64,000 bases of DNA. Origin: Candidatus Dadabacteria bacterium (GTDB lineage: Bacteria > Desulfobacterota_D > UBA1144 > Nemesobacterales > Nemesobacteraceae). The DNA is taken from positions 1 through 64,000 of the forward strand of contig VXNX01000003.1 of NCBI GenBank assembly GCA_009840385.1, read 5' to 3'. The translations under genes and the position numbers were made by a program. Each line of letters opens with the position of its first letter. Position 1 is the stretch's first letter. This document shows positions 8,555 to 17,651 of this stretch, piece by piece. Below the pieces are notes generated by a model. The model did no database searches and was not told the origin of the DNA. It saw nothing but the letters and a program-made list of their open reading frames with translations.

Positions 8555-9718
8555 TCAGCAGGGATGGTTCCTGAGAAATTCGCATTTCTCCCGGATAATC
8601 TCCGTCGCCTTTTGTGTCTCTTCGAAACTGTTTTCCGGGCAGAAACTGAATCTTATGCTCGAATACGCGTGCTGCTCATCCAGTCCCATGGCGGTCAGAA
8701 CATAAGATGGCGTAACGTCGAAATTCGTACACGCAGAACTCTGCGAGCACCTTATTCCCGCTTCGTCAAGAAGGGAGACCAGTTTTCTTCCGTCGGTTCC
8801 GCCGAAATGGATATTGGTGGTATTGCATACTCTTTCCCCGCCGCCACCGTTAATCGAAGTGTCCGGGATGGATTCGATTATTGTTTTCTCGAACTGGTCG
8901 CGAAGGCCCCTCATCTTCCCTATGGCCTGCTCAAAGCTTGTGTGTCTTATCTCACAGGCGGTTCCCAGGCCGGCTATGCCCGGAAGATTCTCGGTCCCGG
9001 GGCGAAACCCTTCTTCCTGAAATCCTCCAAAGAGGAAGGGATTCACAAGTAGCCTGTCTTTAGCATAGAGAACCGCGGCACCTTGGGGACCGCTGATTTT
9101 GTGAGCCGTGAAAGAGAGAAAATCCACGTGAAGTTTCGCAAGGTCTACCTTGAGTTTCCCTACAGCTTGGGCGGCGTCGGTGTGGAGAAGCACGCTGTTT
9201 TTCCTGCAGAGTTCAGAAATGCTCGCCATATCCTGTATAACTCCGGTCTCGTTGTTAACCCACTGCACGGAGACAAGATCGGTTTTCTCGGAAAGCGCGT
9301 CTTCGAGTCTTTGGATGTCAAGAACTCCCTGTTCGTCCACCTCGAGCATTTCGATGTGGACGTCGTTTAGTTCGAGGAAGTTGCACATCTTCATTATCGA
9401 GGAGTGCTCTACTTGGGTTGTGACGATGCGCGGCCTGTTTTTTTTCCTTGTGCAGGAATAGAAAACCATGTTGTTTGATTCCGTGCCGGAACTTGTGAAT
9501 ATGAGATCTTCGGGGGAGCATCCCACAAGATCGGATGTGCGTTTGCGGGCAAGATCCATGCGGCGCCTCGCTCGCTCTCCCGCCGAATGGGCGCTTGAAG
9601 GGTTGCCGAACCCCTCGCCCATAGCTTCGTGCATGGCCTCTGTTACTTCGGGAAGTGGTCTTGTAGTTGCGTTGTTGTCAAAGTAGATTTCGCCGGAAAT
9701 GTCCTCTGTACACCCCAT
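8555..9718 (-). CDS. Cysteine desulfurase, NifS/IscS class V aminotransferase (copy 1)
   Basis: PLP enzyme that takes sulfur from cysteine for Fe-S clusters or thio-modified tRNA. The 387-residue protein keeps the PLP lysine Lys207 (FTAHKISGP), His105 and the catalytic loop Cys330 (QSSACTNFD). The loop sequence differs from the common GSACTSG form, and the region has several extra cysteines, including one as the final residue. It lies 29 bp after an unknown 130-residue gene and is probably co-transcribed. A second desulfurase is encoded 2 kb away on the other strand. Confidence 0.88.
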   Translation of the reverse strand: MGCTEDISGEIYFDNNATTRPLPEVTEAMHEAMGEGFGNPSSAHSAGERARRRMDLARKRTSDLVGCSPEDLIFTSSGTESNNMVFYSCTRKKNRPRIVTTQVEHSSIMKMCNFLELNDVHIEMLEVDEQGVLDIQRLEDALSEKTDLVSVQWVNNETGVIQDMASISELCRKNSVLLHTDAAQAVGKLKVDLAKLHVDFLSFTAHKISGPQGAAVLYAKDRLLVNPFLFGGFQEEGFRPGTENLPGIAGLGTACEIRHTSFEQAIGKMRGLRDQFEKTIIESIPDTSINGGGGERVCNTTNIHFGGTDGRKLVSLLDEAGIRCSQSSACTNFDVTPSYVLTAMGLDEQHAYSSIRFSFCPENSFEETQKATEIIREKCEFLRNHPC

Positions 9719-9747
9719 TGTAAAGCTAATAATACACGATTTTGCGG

Positions 9748-10140
9748 CTAAGGTGTTTCTTCCGGCAGGTCTTCGGGCAGAAGAAGGGTTATGCAGGGTT
9801 CCTCGGAGTCTTTTGTTACCGGTCCCAGATAGGAAATAACCTGAAATTCCCGGCCCTTTCCGTCTTTGGTAACCGAAGCGGAGAAATTGATAATGTTGGT
9901 TCTCTTCGCTTTTCTGGTCGCCCTTATGGACGACACAAGCGGGGAAAGTATCTCTTTTAGCCTGGTGCTTTCATCCTCTCCGCGGGCCGAGGCCTCGGAA
10001 TCGGGCTCCATCAGTTCCTTTTTAAGCAGAGAGGTTACAAATATGCGGATCATGAGGCCTGATTCCTTCGCCACATCTGATACCTCGAACTGCTTCTCTA
10101 GCTCGAGGTCGGTCTCTCTTTCCATGAAGAATCTCTCCAT
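9748..10140 (-). CDS. Uncharacterised 130-residue protein
   Basis: I recognise no family. The protein is soluble and acidic, with no signal peptide or membrane segment. It has a charged helical N-terminal half (a TRLKEILSPLVSSIRATR stretch in the middle) and a beta-rich C-terminal half ending in a proline-rich tail. The ATG at 10140 follows GGGGGAG at good spacing, which supports it as a real gene. It precedes the cysteine desulfurase gene in the same direction (29 bp gap) and is divergent from cofE. Role unknown. Confidence 0.65.
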   Translation of the reverse strand: MERFFMERETDLELEKQFEVSDVAKESGLMIRIFVTSLLKKELMEPDSEASARGEDESTRLKEILSPLVSSIRATRKAKRTNIINFSASVTKDGKGREFQVISYLGPVTKDSEEPCITLLLPEDLPEETP

Positions 10141-10161
10141 TTCTCTCCCCCTTAATGTCGG

Positions 10162-10184
10162 TAGTATATACTAAGTAGCTTAGT
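10162..10184. promoter_or_regulatory. Overlapping palindromes in a divergent promoter region
   Basis: TAGTATATACTA (10162-10173) is a perfect 12-bp palindrome. It overlaps ACTAAG-TAG-CTTAGT (10170-10184), a 6-bp inverted repeat with a 3-base spacer. Both lie in the 80-bp gap between the divergent 130-residue gene and cofE, where an operator for either would be expected. TATACT/AGTATA inside the palindrome could also serve as a -10 in each direction. Confidence 0.35.
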
Positions 10185-10220
10185 CGGTACATACCGCCGC
10201 CGCGCTGGGAGGATTTCCGC

Positions 10221-10997
10221 ATGGACAAGACGGGAGAAATAAAATTTGTTCCCCTGAGGGGAATTCCGGAAGTGAAGAAGGGGGACAGCCTCGGAGAGAT
10301 GATTCTGCGCGCCGCCGCCCGCGAGGAATTTTCATTTCTCGACGGGGATATAGTTGTAATTGCCCAGAAGGTGGTTTCAAAGGCCGAAGGCAGGGTCGTT
10401 AATCTCTCCCAGATAGAACCTTCGGGTTTCGCGGTCACCGTTTCTCGGGAAGTTTCAAAGGATCCAAGACTGGTGGAAGTGATTCTGGGGGAAACCAGGA
10501 GAATCGTGAGAATGGACGAGAGAGAAAGCGGGAAGGGAAGGCTTATAGTTGAGACGACCGGAGGGCTCGTGCTGGCAAACGCCGGCGTTGATGCTTCAAA
10601 CGTTTCCGGGGGCGAGGATGTCACGCTTCTTCCGCTTGATTCCGATCGTTCCGCCGGGGTTGTAAGAAGACATATAGAACAGGAAACCGGGAAATACGTA
10701 GCCGTTATAATAAGCGACACTGTGGGACGCCCCTGGCGGGAAGGGCTTACCGACATCGCCATTGGCTGTAGCGGCATGAGGCCACTTTCTGATCGCAGAG
10801 GAGAGGCCGATACCAAGGGTTTTCTGCTTACGGCAACCGAGATGGCGACCGCCGACCAGGTGGCGTGTGCTGCGGGATTGCTGATGGAGAAGACCGCGGC
10901 GCTGCCAGTGGTGATAGCACGCGGGGTTGACTACATCCGTGGGGAAGGGGATTCGGGTGAACTGATCAGAGATCCTGCCCATGACCTTTTCAGGTGA
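10221..10997 (+). CDS. cofE: Coenzyme F420-0:L-glutamate ligase
   Basis: Adds L-glutamate to F420-0 using GTP, in the cytosol, making the polyglutamate tail of the deazaflavin cofactor. The 258-residue protein has CofE hallmarks: FVPLRGIPEV at the N-terminus, DGDIVVIAQKVVSKAEGR near 43-60, and SDTVGRPWREG near 172. The size fits the stand-alone archaeal-type enzyme, without the C-terminal nitroreductase domain of FbiB. GGGAGGA precedes ATG 10221. Its stop overlaps a possible GTG start of the next gene. An LLM-class oxidoreductase at 20995-22041 may use the cofactor. Confidence 0.9.
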   Translation: MDKTGEIKFVPLRGIPEVKKGDSLGEMILRAAAREEFSFLDGDIVVIAQKVVSKAEGRVVNLSQIEPSGFAVTVSREVSKDPRLVEVILGETRRIVRMDERESGKGRLIVETTGGLVLANAGVDASNVSGGEDVTLLPLDSDRSAGVVRRHIEQETGKYVAVIISDTVGRPWREGLTDIAIGCSGMRPLSDRRGEADTKGFLLTATEMATADQVACAAGLLMEKTAALPVVIARGVDYIRGEGDSGELIRDPAHDLFR

Positions 10998-11011
10998 TTT
11001 CTGCGAATTCC

Positions 11012-11695
11012 ATGAAAGGTTTTTTCGAAAAAGACTTTCTTCTCATCTCTCACCGGGGCGCGAGTCACTACGAACCGGAAAATACGCTTCGATCTTTCCG
11101 TAAAGCTCTGGATATGGGATCGAGCGCGATAGAATTCGACGTGAGAAAAAGTCGTGACGGCCGCTTGGTCGTCATTCACGACAGTAAAGTTGACAGGACC
11201 ACGGACGGTAAGGGAGCCGTTTCGGGAAAGACGCTTTCTGAACTCAGGTCTCTTGACGCTGGTCGCGGGGAACGGATTCCGACTCTTGAGGAGGTGTTCG
11301 AGAATTTCGGGGGGCGTTGCGGACTCGTAGTCGAGCTTAAGGAGAGGGGCACCGAAGAGGAAACGGTTTCGCTTATAAAAAAACATGGTCTCACCAAGGA
11401 AGTCGCGGTGGTTTCTTTCCGCGGAGACTGTATTCGCTCGGTAAGGGCGCTTGATTCCGCCATCCCCACGGGACTTATTACGGTTTTCGGCTTTGGGTGC
11501 GTGAAGAAGGCTCTTTCGCTGGGTTGCCGGGTAGTTGCTACGAATCACCGTTTCATGACGCGTCGGCTTGTTTCGGAAGCACGGGAAAACGGTCTTTTTG
11601 TGTGCTGCTGGACAGTTAATGACCCGAAGCGAGGTGAGAAACTGGCCGGGATGGGCCTTGATGGGGTAATTACGGACAAGCCCGACCTGCTCTAA
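11012..11695 (+). CDS. Glycerophosphodiester phosphodiesterase
   Basis: Hydrolyses glycerophosphodiesters to glycerol-3-phosphate and an alcohol. The protein is 227 residues with a GDPD TIM barrel. Catalytic elements are seen: HRG near residue 15, EPENT following, EFDVRKSRDG with Glu/Asp metal ligands, and VIHDSKVDRTTDG. No signal peptide, so it is a cytosolic UgpQ-like type. ATG 11012 is chosen; a GTG at 10994, overlapping the cofE stop, is an alternative that adds six residues. It is in one direction with cofE and the second cysteine desulfurase. Confidence 0.88.
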   Translation: MKGFFEKDFLLISHRGASHYEPENTLRSFRKALDMGSSAIEFDVRKSRDGRLVVIHDSKVDRTTDGKGAVSGKTLSELRSLDAGRGERIPTLEEVFENFGGRCGLVVELKERGTEEETVSLIKKHGLTKEVAVVSFRGDCIRSVRALDSAIPTGLITVFGFGCVKKALSLGCRVVATNHRFMTRRLVSEARENGLFVCCWTVNDPKRGEKLAGMGLDGVITDKPDLL

Positions 11696-11785
11696 AGCCT
11701 GCTTGCGGCCGTGCGTCGCCGTGATTTACGCGGTCGATCGGTTATTATCCGGTATCAGATATGCTGTTTGACTGACGGTGAGAAG

Positions 11786-12952
11786 ATGCCGCCTGACTCC
11801 ATAAGCTCCATATATCTCGACTATAACGCGACCACCCCCCTTGACCCGCGCGTTCTGGAAGAAATGACTTCCTATTTCGCCGAGGACTACGGGAACCCTT
11901 CCAGCATTCATTCTCCTGGAAGCGTCGCGCGTGCGGCGGTTGACTGCGCCCGGGAAAGAGTATCGGATTATCTCGGAGCAAGGCCGGGAGAAATAGTTTT
12001 TACTTCTGGGGGCAGCGAAAGCAACAATTTCGCCATAAAAGGTCTGGCCTACGCCCTCTCTGACAGGGGGAACCACCTGGTTACGACCGCGGTCGAGCAC
12101 GCATCGTGTCTTGAGACGTTCAGGTTTCTTGAGCGCAGTGGTTTCGAGGTCACTTACCTTCCGGTGGATTCCTTCGGACTGGTTTCCCCCGAGCAGTTCC
12201 GGGATGCGATTACCGAGCGCACGATTCTTGTTTCCTGTATGTACGTGAATAACGAGACCGGGGTTATAAGCCCGATTCGCGATATAGGAGAAATTGCCCG
12301 TGAGAGAGGGGTGATTTTCCATGCCGACGCAGTCCAGGCTCTGGGGAAAATGGAAATCGATCTTGCTGATCTGCCGGTGGACATGGCGTCTTTTTCCTCG
12401 CACAAGATTTGCGGCCCCAAGGGGGCGGGGGCTCTTTACGTAAGAAAAGGAATCGGCCTTGAGCCTTTCGTGCACGGCGGGGGACAGGAGAGGGGAAAAA
12501 GATCGGGAACGGAGAACGTGGCGGCCGTCTGCGGGTTCGGTCGCGCGTGCGAGCTTCTCCGTGGGGAGCTTGAAACGGAAAACGAAAGACTGGGGGAGCT
12601 GCGCGACCGTCTTTTCGGAGAGCTTTTCCGGAGGGTAGAGGATGTTTACCTGAACGGACATCCCGACGCGAGAGTCTCCAATACCCTTAACGTTGGTTTT
12701 CCCGGCACTCCGGGTGACTCTGTGGTTATGAATCTCGACACTGAAGGCGTAGCGGTTTCAACTGGTTCCGCCTGTTCCGAGGGGAATGTTGATCCTTCCC
12801 ATGTGTTGATCGCCATGGGACTCGAAGAACAAGAAGCGCTTTGCTCGGTCAGGTTCAGCTTCGGTCGTTTTACCCGTTCGGAGGAAATTGACAGAGTGAT
12901 CGAGCTTCTTCCCGCCATAGTGGAGAGAATAAGGACGCTTCAGGATTTCTGA
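11786..12952 (+). CDS. Cysteine desulfurase, NifS/IscS class V aminotransferase (copy 2)
   Basis: The 388-residue PLP enzyme has Lys207 (FSSHKICGP), His105 and a catalytic loop with Cys330 (STGSACSEG). The loop matches the classical IscS/NifS form better than copy 1. ATG 11786 gives the usual N-terminus (IYLDYNATTPLD) after a GGTGAG element; an in-frame ATG-less extension upstream to 11711 looks non-native. No iscU, iscA or mnmA lies nearby, so whether it serves Fe-S assembly or tRNA thiolation is open. It converges on argC. Confidence 0.9.
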   Translation: MPPDSISSIYLDYNATTPLDPRVLEEMTSYFAEDYGNPSSIHSPGSVARAAVDCARERVSDYLGARPGEIVFTSGGSESNNFAIKGLAYALSDRGNHLVTTAVEHASCLETFRFLERSGFEVTYLPVDSFGLVSPEQFRDAITERTILVSCMYVNNETGVISPIRDIGEIARERGVIFHADAVQALGKMEIDLADLPVDMASFSSHKICGPKGAGALYVRKGIGLEPFVHGGGQERGKRSGTENVAAVCGFGRACELLRGELETENERLGELRDRLFGELFRRVEDVYLNGHPDARVSNTLNVGFPGTPGDSVVMNLDTEGVAVSTGSACSEGNVDPSHVLIAMGLEEQEALCSVRFSFGRFTRSEEIDRVIELLPAIVERIRTLQDF

Positions 12953-13018
12953 CGGGATGTACGGGAACCGCTTGAAGGGTTCTGTGTATCGGCGGGCGAT
13001 ATGTAAGTGTCGTCTGAA

Positions 13019-14059
13019 TTAGGGGTAAAGCGGGACGGAGTCAAGTCCCAGGCTCTCGGGGAGATCGAGCATGATGTTCATGTTCTGTATTGCCTGACCG
13101 GAGGCTCCCTTTACCAGATTATCTATGGCGCAGACAATTACCGCGGTTTTTTTCTCCGGGTCTGCCCTTACGCCTATGTCGCAGAAGTTTGAACCCCTGA
13201 CGCAGGAAGTGTTCGGAAAAGTCCCCTCGGGAAGAATCCTCACGAAGGGGGAGTTCTCGTAGAATTGCCCGAGAGCTTCCAGCAGGTCCCGGGTCTTCTG
13301 GGTGCCCGAGAGGCTTACGTATATTGTTGAGAGGATCCCCCTGTTTATCGGTATAAGATGCGGGGTGAAAGCGACTTCCACTTTGTTGCCTAGAAAATCC
13401 GAGAGTCCTTGCTCTATTTCAGGGGTATGACGGTGTTCACCTACTTTGTAGGCTTTCATTCCCTCGGAGACCTCGCAGAAATGGAGGTCGAGTGAGGGGT
13501 TCCTCCCGGCTCCCGAAGCCCCGGATTTCGAGTCGATAATGATTCCTTCTGTCTCCACCATGCCGTTTTCAAGAAGCGGCGCGAGCGGAAGGATTGAAGA
13601 GGTGGGATAGCATCCCGGGTTTGCCACCAGTTTTGTTTCCGATATTTGTTCCGCATGGAGTTCAGGGATTCCGTAGACGGCGTTTTCGAGAAGATGGGTG
13701 CACGGATGATCCCCGTACCAGTCCCTGTAGGTGCCTTCCTTGAGGCGGAAATCCGCCCCGAGATCAATTATCCTTACGTCCCTTTCGTAGATTTCCTCTA
13801 TGAGCTCTGCCGACGCTCCGTGAGGAAGCGCGGCGAATACCACGTCGGTATCGTCCGGGATGAGCGAAGGATCCGAACTGCTGAGTTCGAGATCGGCTAT
13901 TTCTCCAAGGTGCGGAAAGACCTCGGCCAGCGCACGACCCGCGTTCCTTGACGCGGTTAGATGCGAAACACTAGCCCGGGGATGTCCGCTAAGGAGCCTT
14001 ATGAGTTCCGCTCCCGTGTAGCCGCTTGCTCCCAGAATGCATACGTTAAGCTTTTCCAT
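13019..14059 (-). CDS. argC: N-acetyl-gamma-glutamyl-phosphate reductase
   Basis: Third step of arginine biosynthesis: NADPH-dependent reduction of N-acetylglutamyl phosphate to the semialdehyde. The protein is 346 residues with a Rossmann motif GASGYTGAEL at the N-terminus. The catalytic Cys lies in NPGCYPT near 148 and an active-site His in GEHRHTPEIEQ near 208. The start is ATG 14059, with a GTG one codon upstream. No Shine-Dalgarno is seen; a TAGTAT -10 lies 12 bases before the ATG, so the mRNA may be leaderless. No other arg genes are in the window. Confidence 0.93.
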   Translation of the reverse strand: MEKLNVCILGASGYTGAELIRLLSGHPRASVSHLTASRNAGRALAEVFPHLGEIADLELSSSDPSLIPDDTDVVFAALPHGASAELIEEIYERDVRIIDLGADFRLKEGTYRDWYGDHPCTHLLENAVYGIPELHAEQISETKLVANPGCYPTSSILPLAPLLENGMVETEGIIIDSKSGASGAGRNPSLDLHFCEVSEGMKAYKVGEHRHTPEIEQGLSDFLGNKVEVAFTPHLIPINRGILSTIYVSLSGTQKTRDLLEALGQFYENSPFVRILPEGTFPNTSCVRGSNFCDIGVRADPEKKTAVIVCAIDNLVKGASGQAIQNMNIMLDLPESLGLDSVPLYP

Positions 14060-14062
14060 CAC

Positions 14063-14411
14063 GGTGAAACGATACTACGGGAATCGGAAAAACTCAATCC
14101 GCTCCCGACAATTCGGACATTTGTCTTGGGGATTGCATGGGCAACCTTGAATTTTCGGTATCCATCCCGGAATTTCCGAGGGTTTCTCGGGGAATTAGTC
14201 GGCGTTTTATTATCCGGTACAATTACCAAAGGCGTTTTGAGGCTGCGGTCGACCGCAGACCGGGTGGGAACTTCGTTTAACAAGGCAAGATACGGTTTCA
14301 AATCCGCAGGAGGAAAACCTGCCGATACCGAAAAGATATACCGCTTGATCAGTTTCCCCCGCATTCGGGGTCTTAATTGAGCGTACACTAAGCATTATCG
14401 ACTGATTCTCT
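14063..14411. other. 349-bp divergent intergenic region argC / RND pump
   Basis: No convincing gene. Small open frames on both strands have no recognisable product or ribosome-binding site. The left end holds the candidate argC promoter. CGGTACAATTAC (14215-14226) contains a TACAAT -10-like hexamer with a poor -35 (TTAGTC, 14195-14200). The same 12-mer recurs at 17541-17552, downstream of the pump. Confidence 0.5.
14072..14097 (-). promoter_or_regulatory. Candidate argC promoter
   Basis: On the minus strand TTGAGT (14097-14092), a 14-base spacer and TAGTAT (14077-14072) end 12 bases before the argC ATG, leaving almost no 5' leader. Confidence 0.35.
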
Positions 14412-17400
14412 ATGCACATCGCCGATTTTTCAGTAAGGAATTCCTTTTTCGTCAATCTGTTGATGGGAGCCATAATATTTATAGGGCTTCTGCTTGCATT
14501 CTCTCTTCCTCTTGAACTGTTTCCCTCCGTAAAACTCGAAATGGTGACGGTAACCACATCTTTTCCGGGTTCTTCCGCCGAAGATGTTGAGAATCTCGTT
14601 AGCGTTCCAATTGAGCAGCAGATAAAGAACATCTCCGGCGTCAAGATCGTAAAATCCGTTTCTTCCGAAGGCTTCTCGCGGATTACTGCTGAGGTTTACC
14701 CGGGTGAAGACACCAGAAGGGTTGCCTGGGATATTGATTCCAGAATCAACCTGATAGCAGATGATCTTCCCGAGGACGCCGAGGAACCCGTAACAAAAGA
14801 AGAAGAGTCGAGTTATCCGCTGGTAGGCGTTTCGGTCTCAGGGGATATGCCAAGAGGTATTCTCTATAGCAGCGCCAGAAGACTGCGGGATGAAATTGCG
14901 CTTTTAGACGGTATTGACAGCGTGACTTCCGTCGGACTGCCTGATCCGGCGATATGGGTGTATCTGGATTATCCGAAGATGGTGCAGTTTGAAGTGGGGA
15001 TTGAGGAAATTTCAGATGCCATCAACGCAAAAAATCTGGACATTCCCGGGGCGAATTTTACTCGGAACAGTGCTGATTTTCTGCTCAGAACCGAGGGAAA
15101 GATAAGATCTGTGGAAGATCTTCTCGACATTCCGGTTGCCAGGAGCATTGAGGGTAAACATGTTCTGCTTCGTGATGTGGCGACGGTTGCTCTCGGAGAA
15201 CAGCGAGAGAACCTGAGATCAAGGATAAACGGTCGTCCCGCTATTACTTTCTGGGTGGAGAAACAGAAAAACATTGATATCCTCGATGCCGTCAACCGCG
15301 TAGAGCAGCTTACAGAAAAATACAAAAACAAGCTTCCAGAAGATATGGAGGTAACCCTAGCGTTTGACAGGTCACACTGGGTGGAAAGCCGCCTTCGGAC
15401 CATGCTTAAGAGCGGGGGTCTGGGGTTTGTTCTGGTAATAATCCTTCTCACTCTTTTTCTTGATCGCAAGGCGGCCTTCATAGCTGCCCTGGGGATTCCT
15501 GTTTCCTTCCTGGGGGCCGCGATATTAATGAAGATGACCGGCACGACGCTGAATGTCCTTTCCATGTTCGGTCTTATAATGATGCTGGGAATGGTGGTGG
15601 ATGACGCCATAATCGTCGTCGAGAACGTCCAGAGGTATATATCAAGGGGAATGGAACCCATGAGGGCAGCGGTAGTGGGAACAAGAGAGGTCGCATGGCC
15701 CGTGGTCGCTACGGTGCTGACCAATATCGCCGCGTTTACCCCTCTTCTTCTCGCCACAGGGCTTATAGGACAGTTCCTTTCCGTAATCCCCAAAGTGGCG
15801 ATCTTCGCCCTTTCCTTCTCCCTTTTCGAAGCCCTGGTGATCATGCCGTCTCACTGCGCCGACTGGCTTCCGGCAAACGGCACAACGAGGTCTCCTCGCG
15901 GAAACGCGCCGCTTCTGCGCGTAAGAGGCCTTTATCTGCGGGGACTTCTGTTTGCGCTTAGAAACCGTTATGCGGTAATAGGATGTTTCACGGTTATCTT
16001 TGCCGTTTCGGTCTTTATATTTGTCCGGATTCCCAACGTGATGTTCTACCTTCATGATATAGAGGAGATAATGGTAAGGGTTGAGAATCCTCCCTCATCC
16101 AGCCTGGAGCATACAACCGCTTCCGTAGCCCAGGTGGAAGAGGCCGTGCGCGACAGCGTTCCCACTCATGTTCTTAAGAACACGTTGTCTATGGTTGGAC
16201 TCGATATGTCGGACCCTGACAACATGTTTTCCATGGGAGACCACGTGGCCACGGTTCTGATTGAATACGAGGATTACTCTGCCAGAAAAGAAAACGCGCT
16301 TGAACTCTCTGAGATTGCGGAGAGCAGAGCAAGGGGAACGGTTACGGGAGCCAAGCAAGTTGATTTCCTCATGACGATTGGTCCTCCTACCGGGAAGCCT
16401 GTGGACGTCAAGATAAGCGGGGATGAAATACCGGTGCTGATGGAAATAGCTTCCCGGACCCGGGAGTTTCTGAGCAGTCAGCCGGGGGTGAGCGCCGCAA
16501 CCAGTAATCTTGTTTACGGAAAGCCCGAGGCGAGAATTGAAATAGACGAGAGAAAAGCCGGGGTGTTCGGTATTGACAAGTGGAGTGTGGCGCGGGAAAT
16601 CAAGGCTCTCGGAGACGGTCTCACGGTTGCGAAGACCAGAGTGGGGGAAGAAGAGGCCGAGATAAATCTGCGATACGGAAGGGGAGAGTCCGGCGTTTTC
16701 TCGGTAAAATCGCACCAGATTCCTACTCCTCTCGGAAGTCGGGTTCCTATCGGCACCATTGCGGAAATAACGGATTCCAAGACACCGCTTGAGATAAGAA
16801 GGGAGAAACTTCAAAGAACTGTAACCGTAACGGCCGAGGTAGATAGTAAAACGACCACTTCAAGGGAGGTAAACGCGAATCTTTCACGTCACCTCGGCAG
16901 TCTTTTAGAGAACTACCCGGGCTACTCGTTTCGGTTCGCGGGGGAGGAGGAGCAGTACACTCAGGCTATAAGCGACATAAAAAAGGCGTCTCTCATAGCC
17001 GTACTTCTCATTTATCTGATTCTCGCAAGTATACTGCGCTCCGGTTTTCAGCCCCTTATAATAATGAGCGTGCTGCCTTTTTGCGTTACGGGAGTGATCG
17101 TAGCGATTCTGCTGCGCGGAGAACCCATGACGCTTCCCGCCATAATAGGAATGGTCGCGCTTCTGGGCATAGTGGTGAACGACAGTCTGTTGCTGATGAA
17201 TTTTATCAACCGAAGGGCGAAGAAGATGCCGAGCAAGGCTGTGGCAATAATATTTTCCGCGAGGTATCGCTTCCGGCCTATCGTTCTTACCACGCTTACG
17301 ACCTTCTCGGGGCTTTTCTCACTGATGTTCGCCTACAAGGGCCAGGCGGGCATTCTCGCTCCGATGGCGGCTTCCCTAGGATTCGGGCTTGTTTTTTCGA

Positions 17401-17528
17401 CCTTCATAATACTTTACCTTGTGCCCTGTCTTTACCTAGCTCTTGACGATATTGGCAAGCGGTTGCGGTATTTTACCCGCCCGAGAATATTGGGGCTGGG
17501 CGGAAGAGATTCCCTGCAAATTAATTGA
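14412..17528 (+). CDS. RND-family efflux transporter, inner-membrane pump
   Basis: Proton-driven export pump of the AcrB/MexB/CusA superfamily. The protein is 1038 residues with the full layout: one N-terminal membrane helix, a large periplasmic domain, a helix bundle, a second periplasmic domain and a second bundle. The TM4 proton-relay motif MVVDDAIIVVENV lies near 395, and VNDSLLLMNFIN near 920 is its counterpart in the second bundle. It resembles the multidrug HAE1 group more than the heavy-metal group, but the substrate is unknown. No Shine-Dalgarno is evident before ATG 14412. The only adaptor in the window is at 7349-8488, and no outer-membrane channel gene is seen. Confidence 0.9.
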   Translation: MHIADFSVRNSFFVNLLMGAIIFIGLLLAFSLPLELFPSVKLEMVTVTTSFPGSSAEDVENLVSVPIEQQIKNISGVKIVKSVSSEGFSRITAEVYPGEDTRRVAWDIDSRINLIADDLPEDAEEPVTKEEESSYPLVGVSVSGDMPRGILYSSARRLRDEIALLDGIDSVTSVGLPDPAIWVYLDYPKMVQFEVGIEEISDAINAKNLDIPGANFTRNSADFLLRTEGKIRSVEDLLDIPVARSIEGKHVLLRDVATVALGEQRENLRSRINGRPAITFWVEKQKNIDILDAVNRVEQLTEKYKNKLPEDMEVTLAFDRSHWVESRLRTMLKSGGLGFVLVIILLTLFLDRKAAFIAALGIPVSFLGAAILMKMTGTTLNVLSMFGLIMMLGMVVDDAIIVVENVQRYISRGMEPMRAAVVGTREVAWPVVATVLTNIAAFTPLLLATGLIGQFLSVIPKVAIFALSFSLFEALVIMPSHCADWLPANGTTRSPRGNAPLLRVRGLYLRGLLFALRNRYAVIGCFTVIFAVSVFIFVRIPNVMFYLHDIEEIMVRVENPPSSSLEHTTASVAQVEEAVRDSVPTHVLKNTLSMVGLDMSDPDNMFSMGDHVATVLIEYEDYSARKENALELSEIAESRARGTVTGAKQVDFLMTIGPPTGKPVDVKISGDEIPVLMEIASRTREFLSSQPGVSAATSNLVYGKPEARIEIDERKAGVFGIDKWSVAREIKALGDGLTVAKTRVGEEEAEINLRYGRGESGVFSVKSHQIPTPLGSRVPIGTIAEITDSKTPLEIRREKLQRTVTVTAEVDSKTTTSREVNANLSRHLGSLLENYPGYSFRFAGEEEQYTQAISDIKKASLIAVLLIYLILASILRSGFQPLIIMSVLPFCVTGVIVAILLRGEPMTLPAIIGMVALLGIVVNDSLLLMNFINRRAKKMPSKAVAIIFSARYRFRPIVLTTLTTFSGLFSLMFAYKGQAGILAPMAASLGFGLVFSTFIILYLVPCLYLALDDIGKRLRYFTRPRILGLGGRDSLQIN

Positions 17529-17586
17529 TGACTAATTACACGGTACAATTACAAAAACGGTATTTATTTTCAAATTGATTTCCCTA

Positions 17587-17613
17587 TTGACTAACAGCAG
17601 GCAAGTGTATAGT
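17587..17613 (+). promoter_or_regulatory. Candidate promoter of the gap-pgk(-fba) operon
   Basis: TTGACT (17587-17592), a 15-base spacer and TATAGT (17608-17613) lie 38 bases before the gap ATG. The same hexamers with the same spacer precede the polyprenyl synthase gene (23875-23901). Confidence 0.45.
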
Positions 17614-17651
17614 TTTTGCCAAGTTCAAAGTCAAGTTTCGGAGGTTTTGTG

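Noticed and set aside
12965-12982. GAACC/GGTTC hairpin between the second cysteine desulfurase and argC
   Set aside because: Only a 5-bp stem and no T run; not a credible terminator.
13961-14380. 139-codon plus-strand frame over the argC start and the argC/RND intergenic region
   Set aside because: No recognisable product, no ribosome-binding site, and half lies opposite argC.
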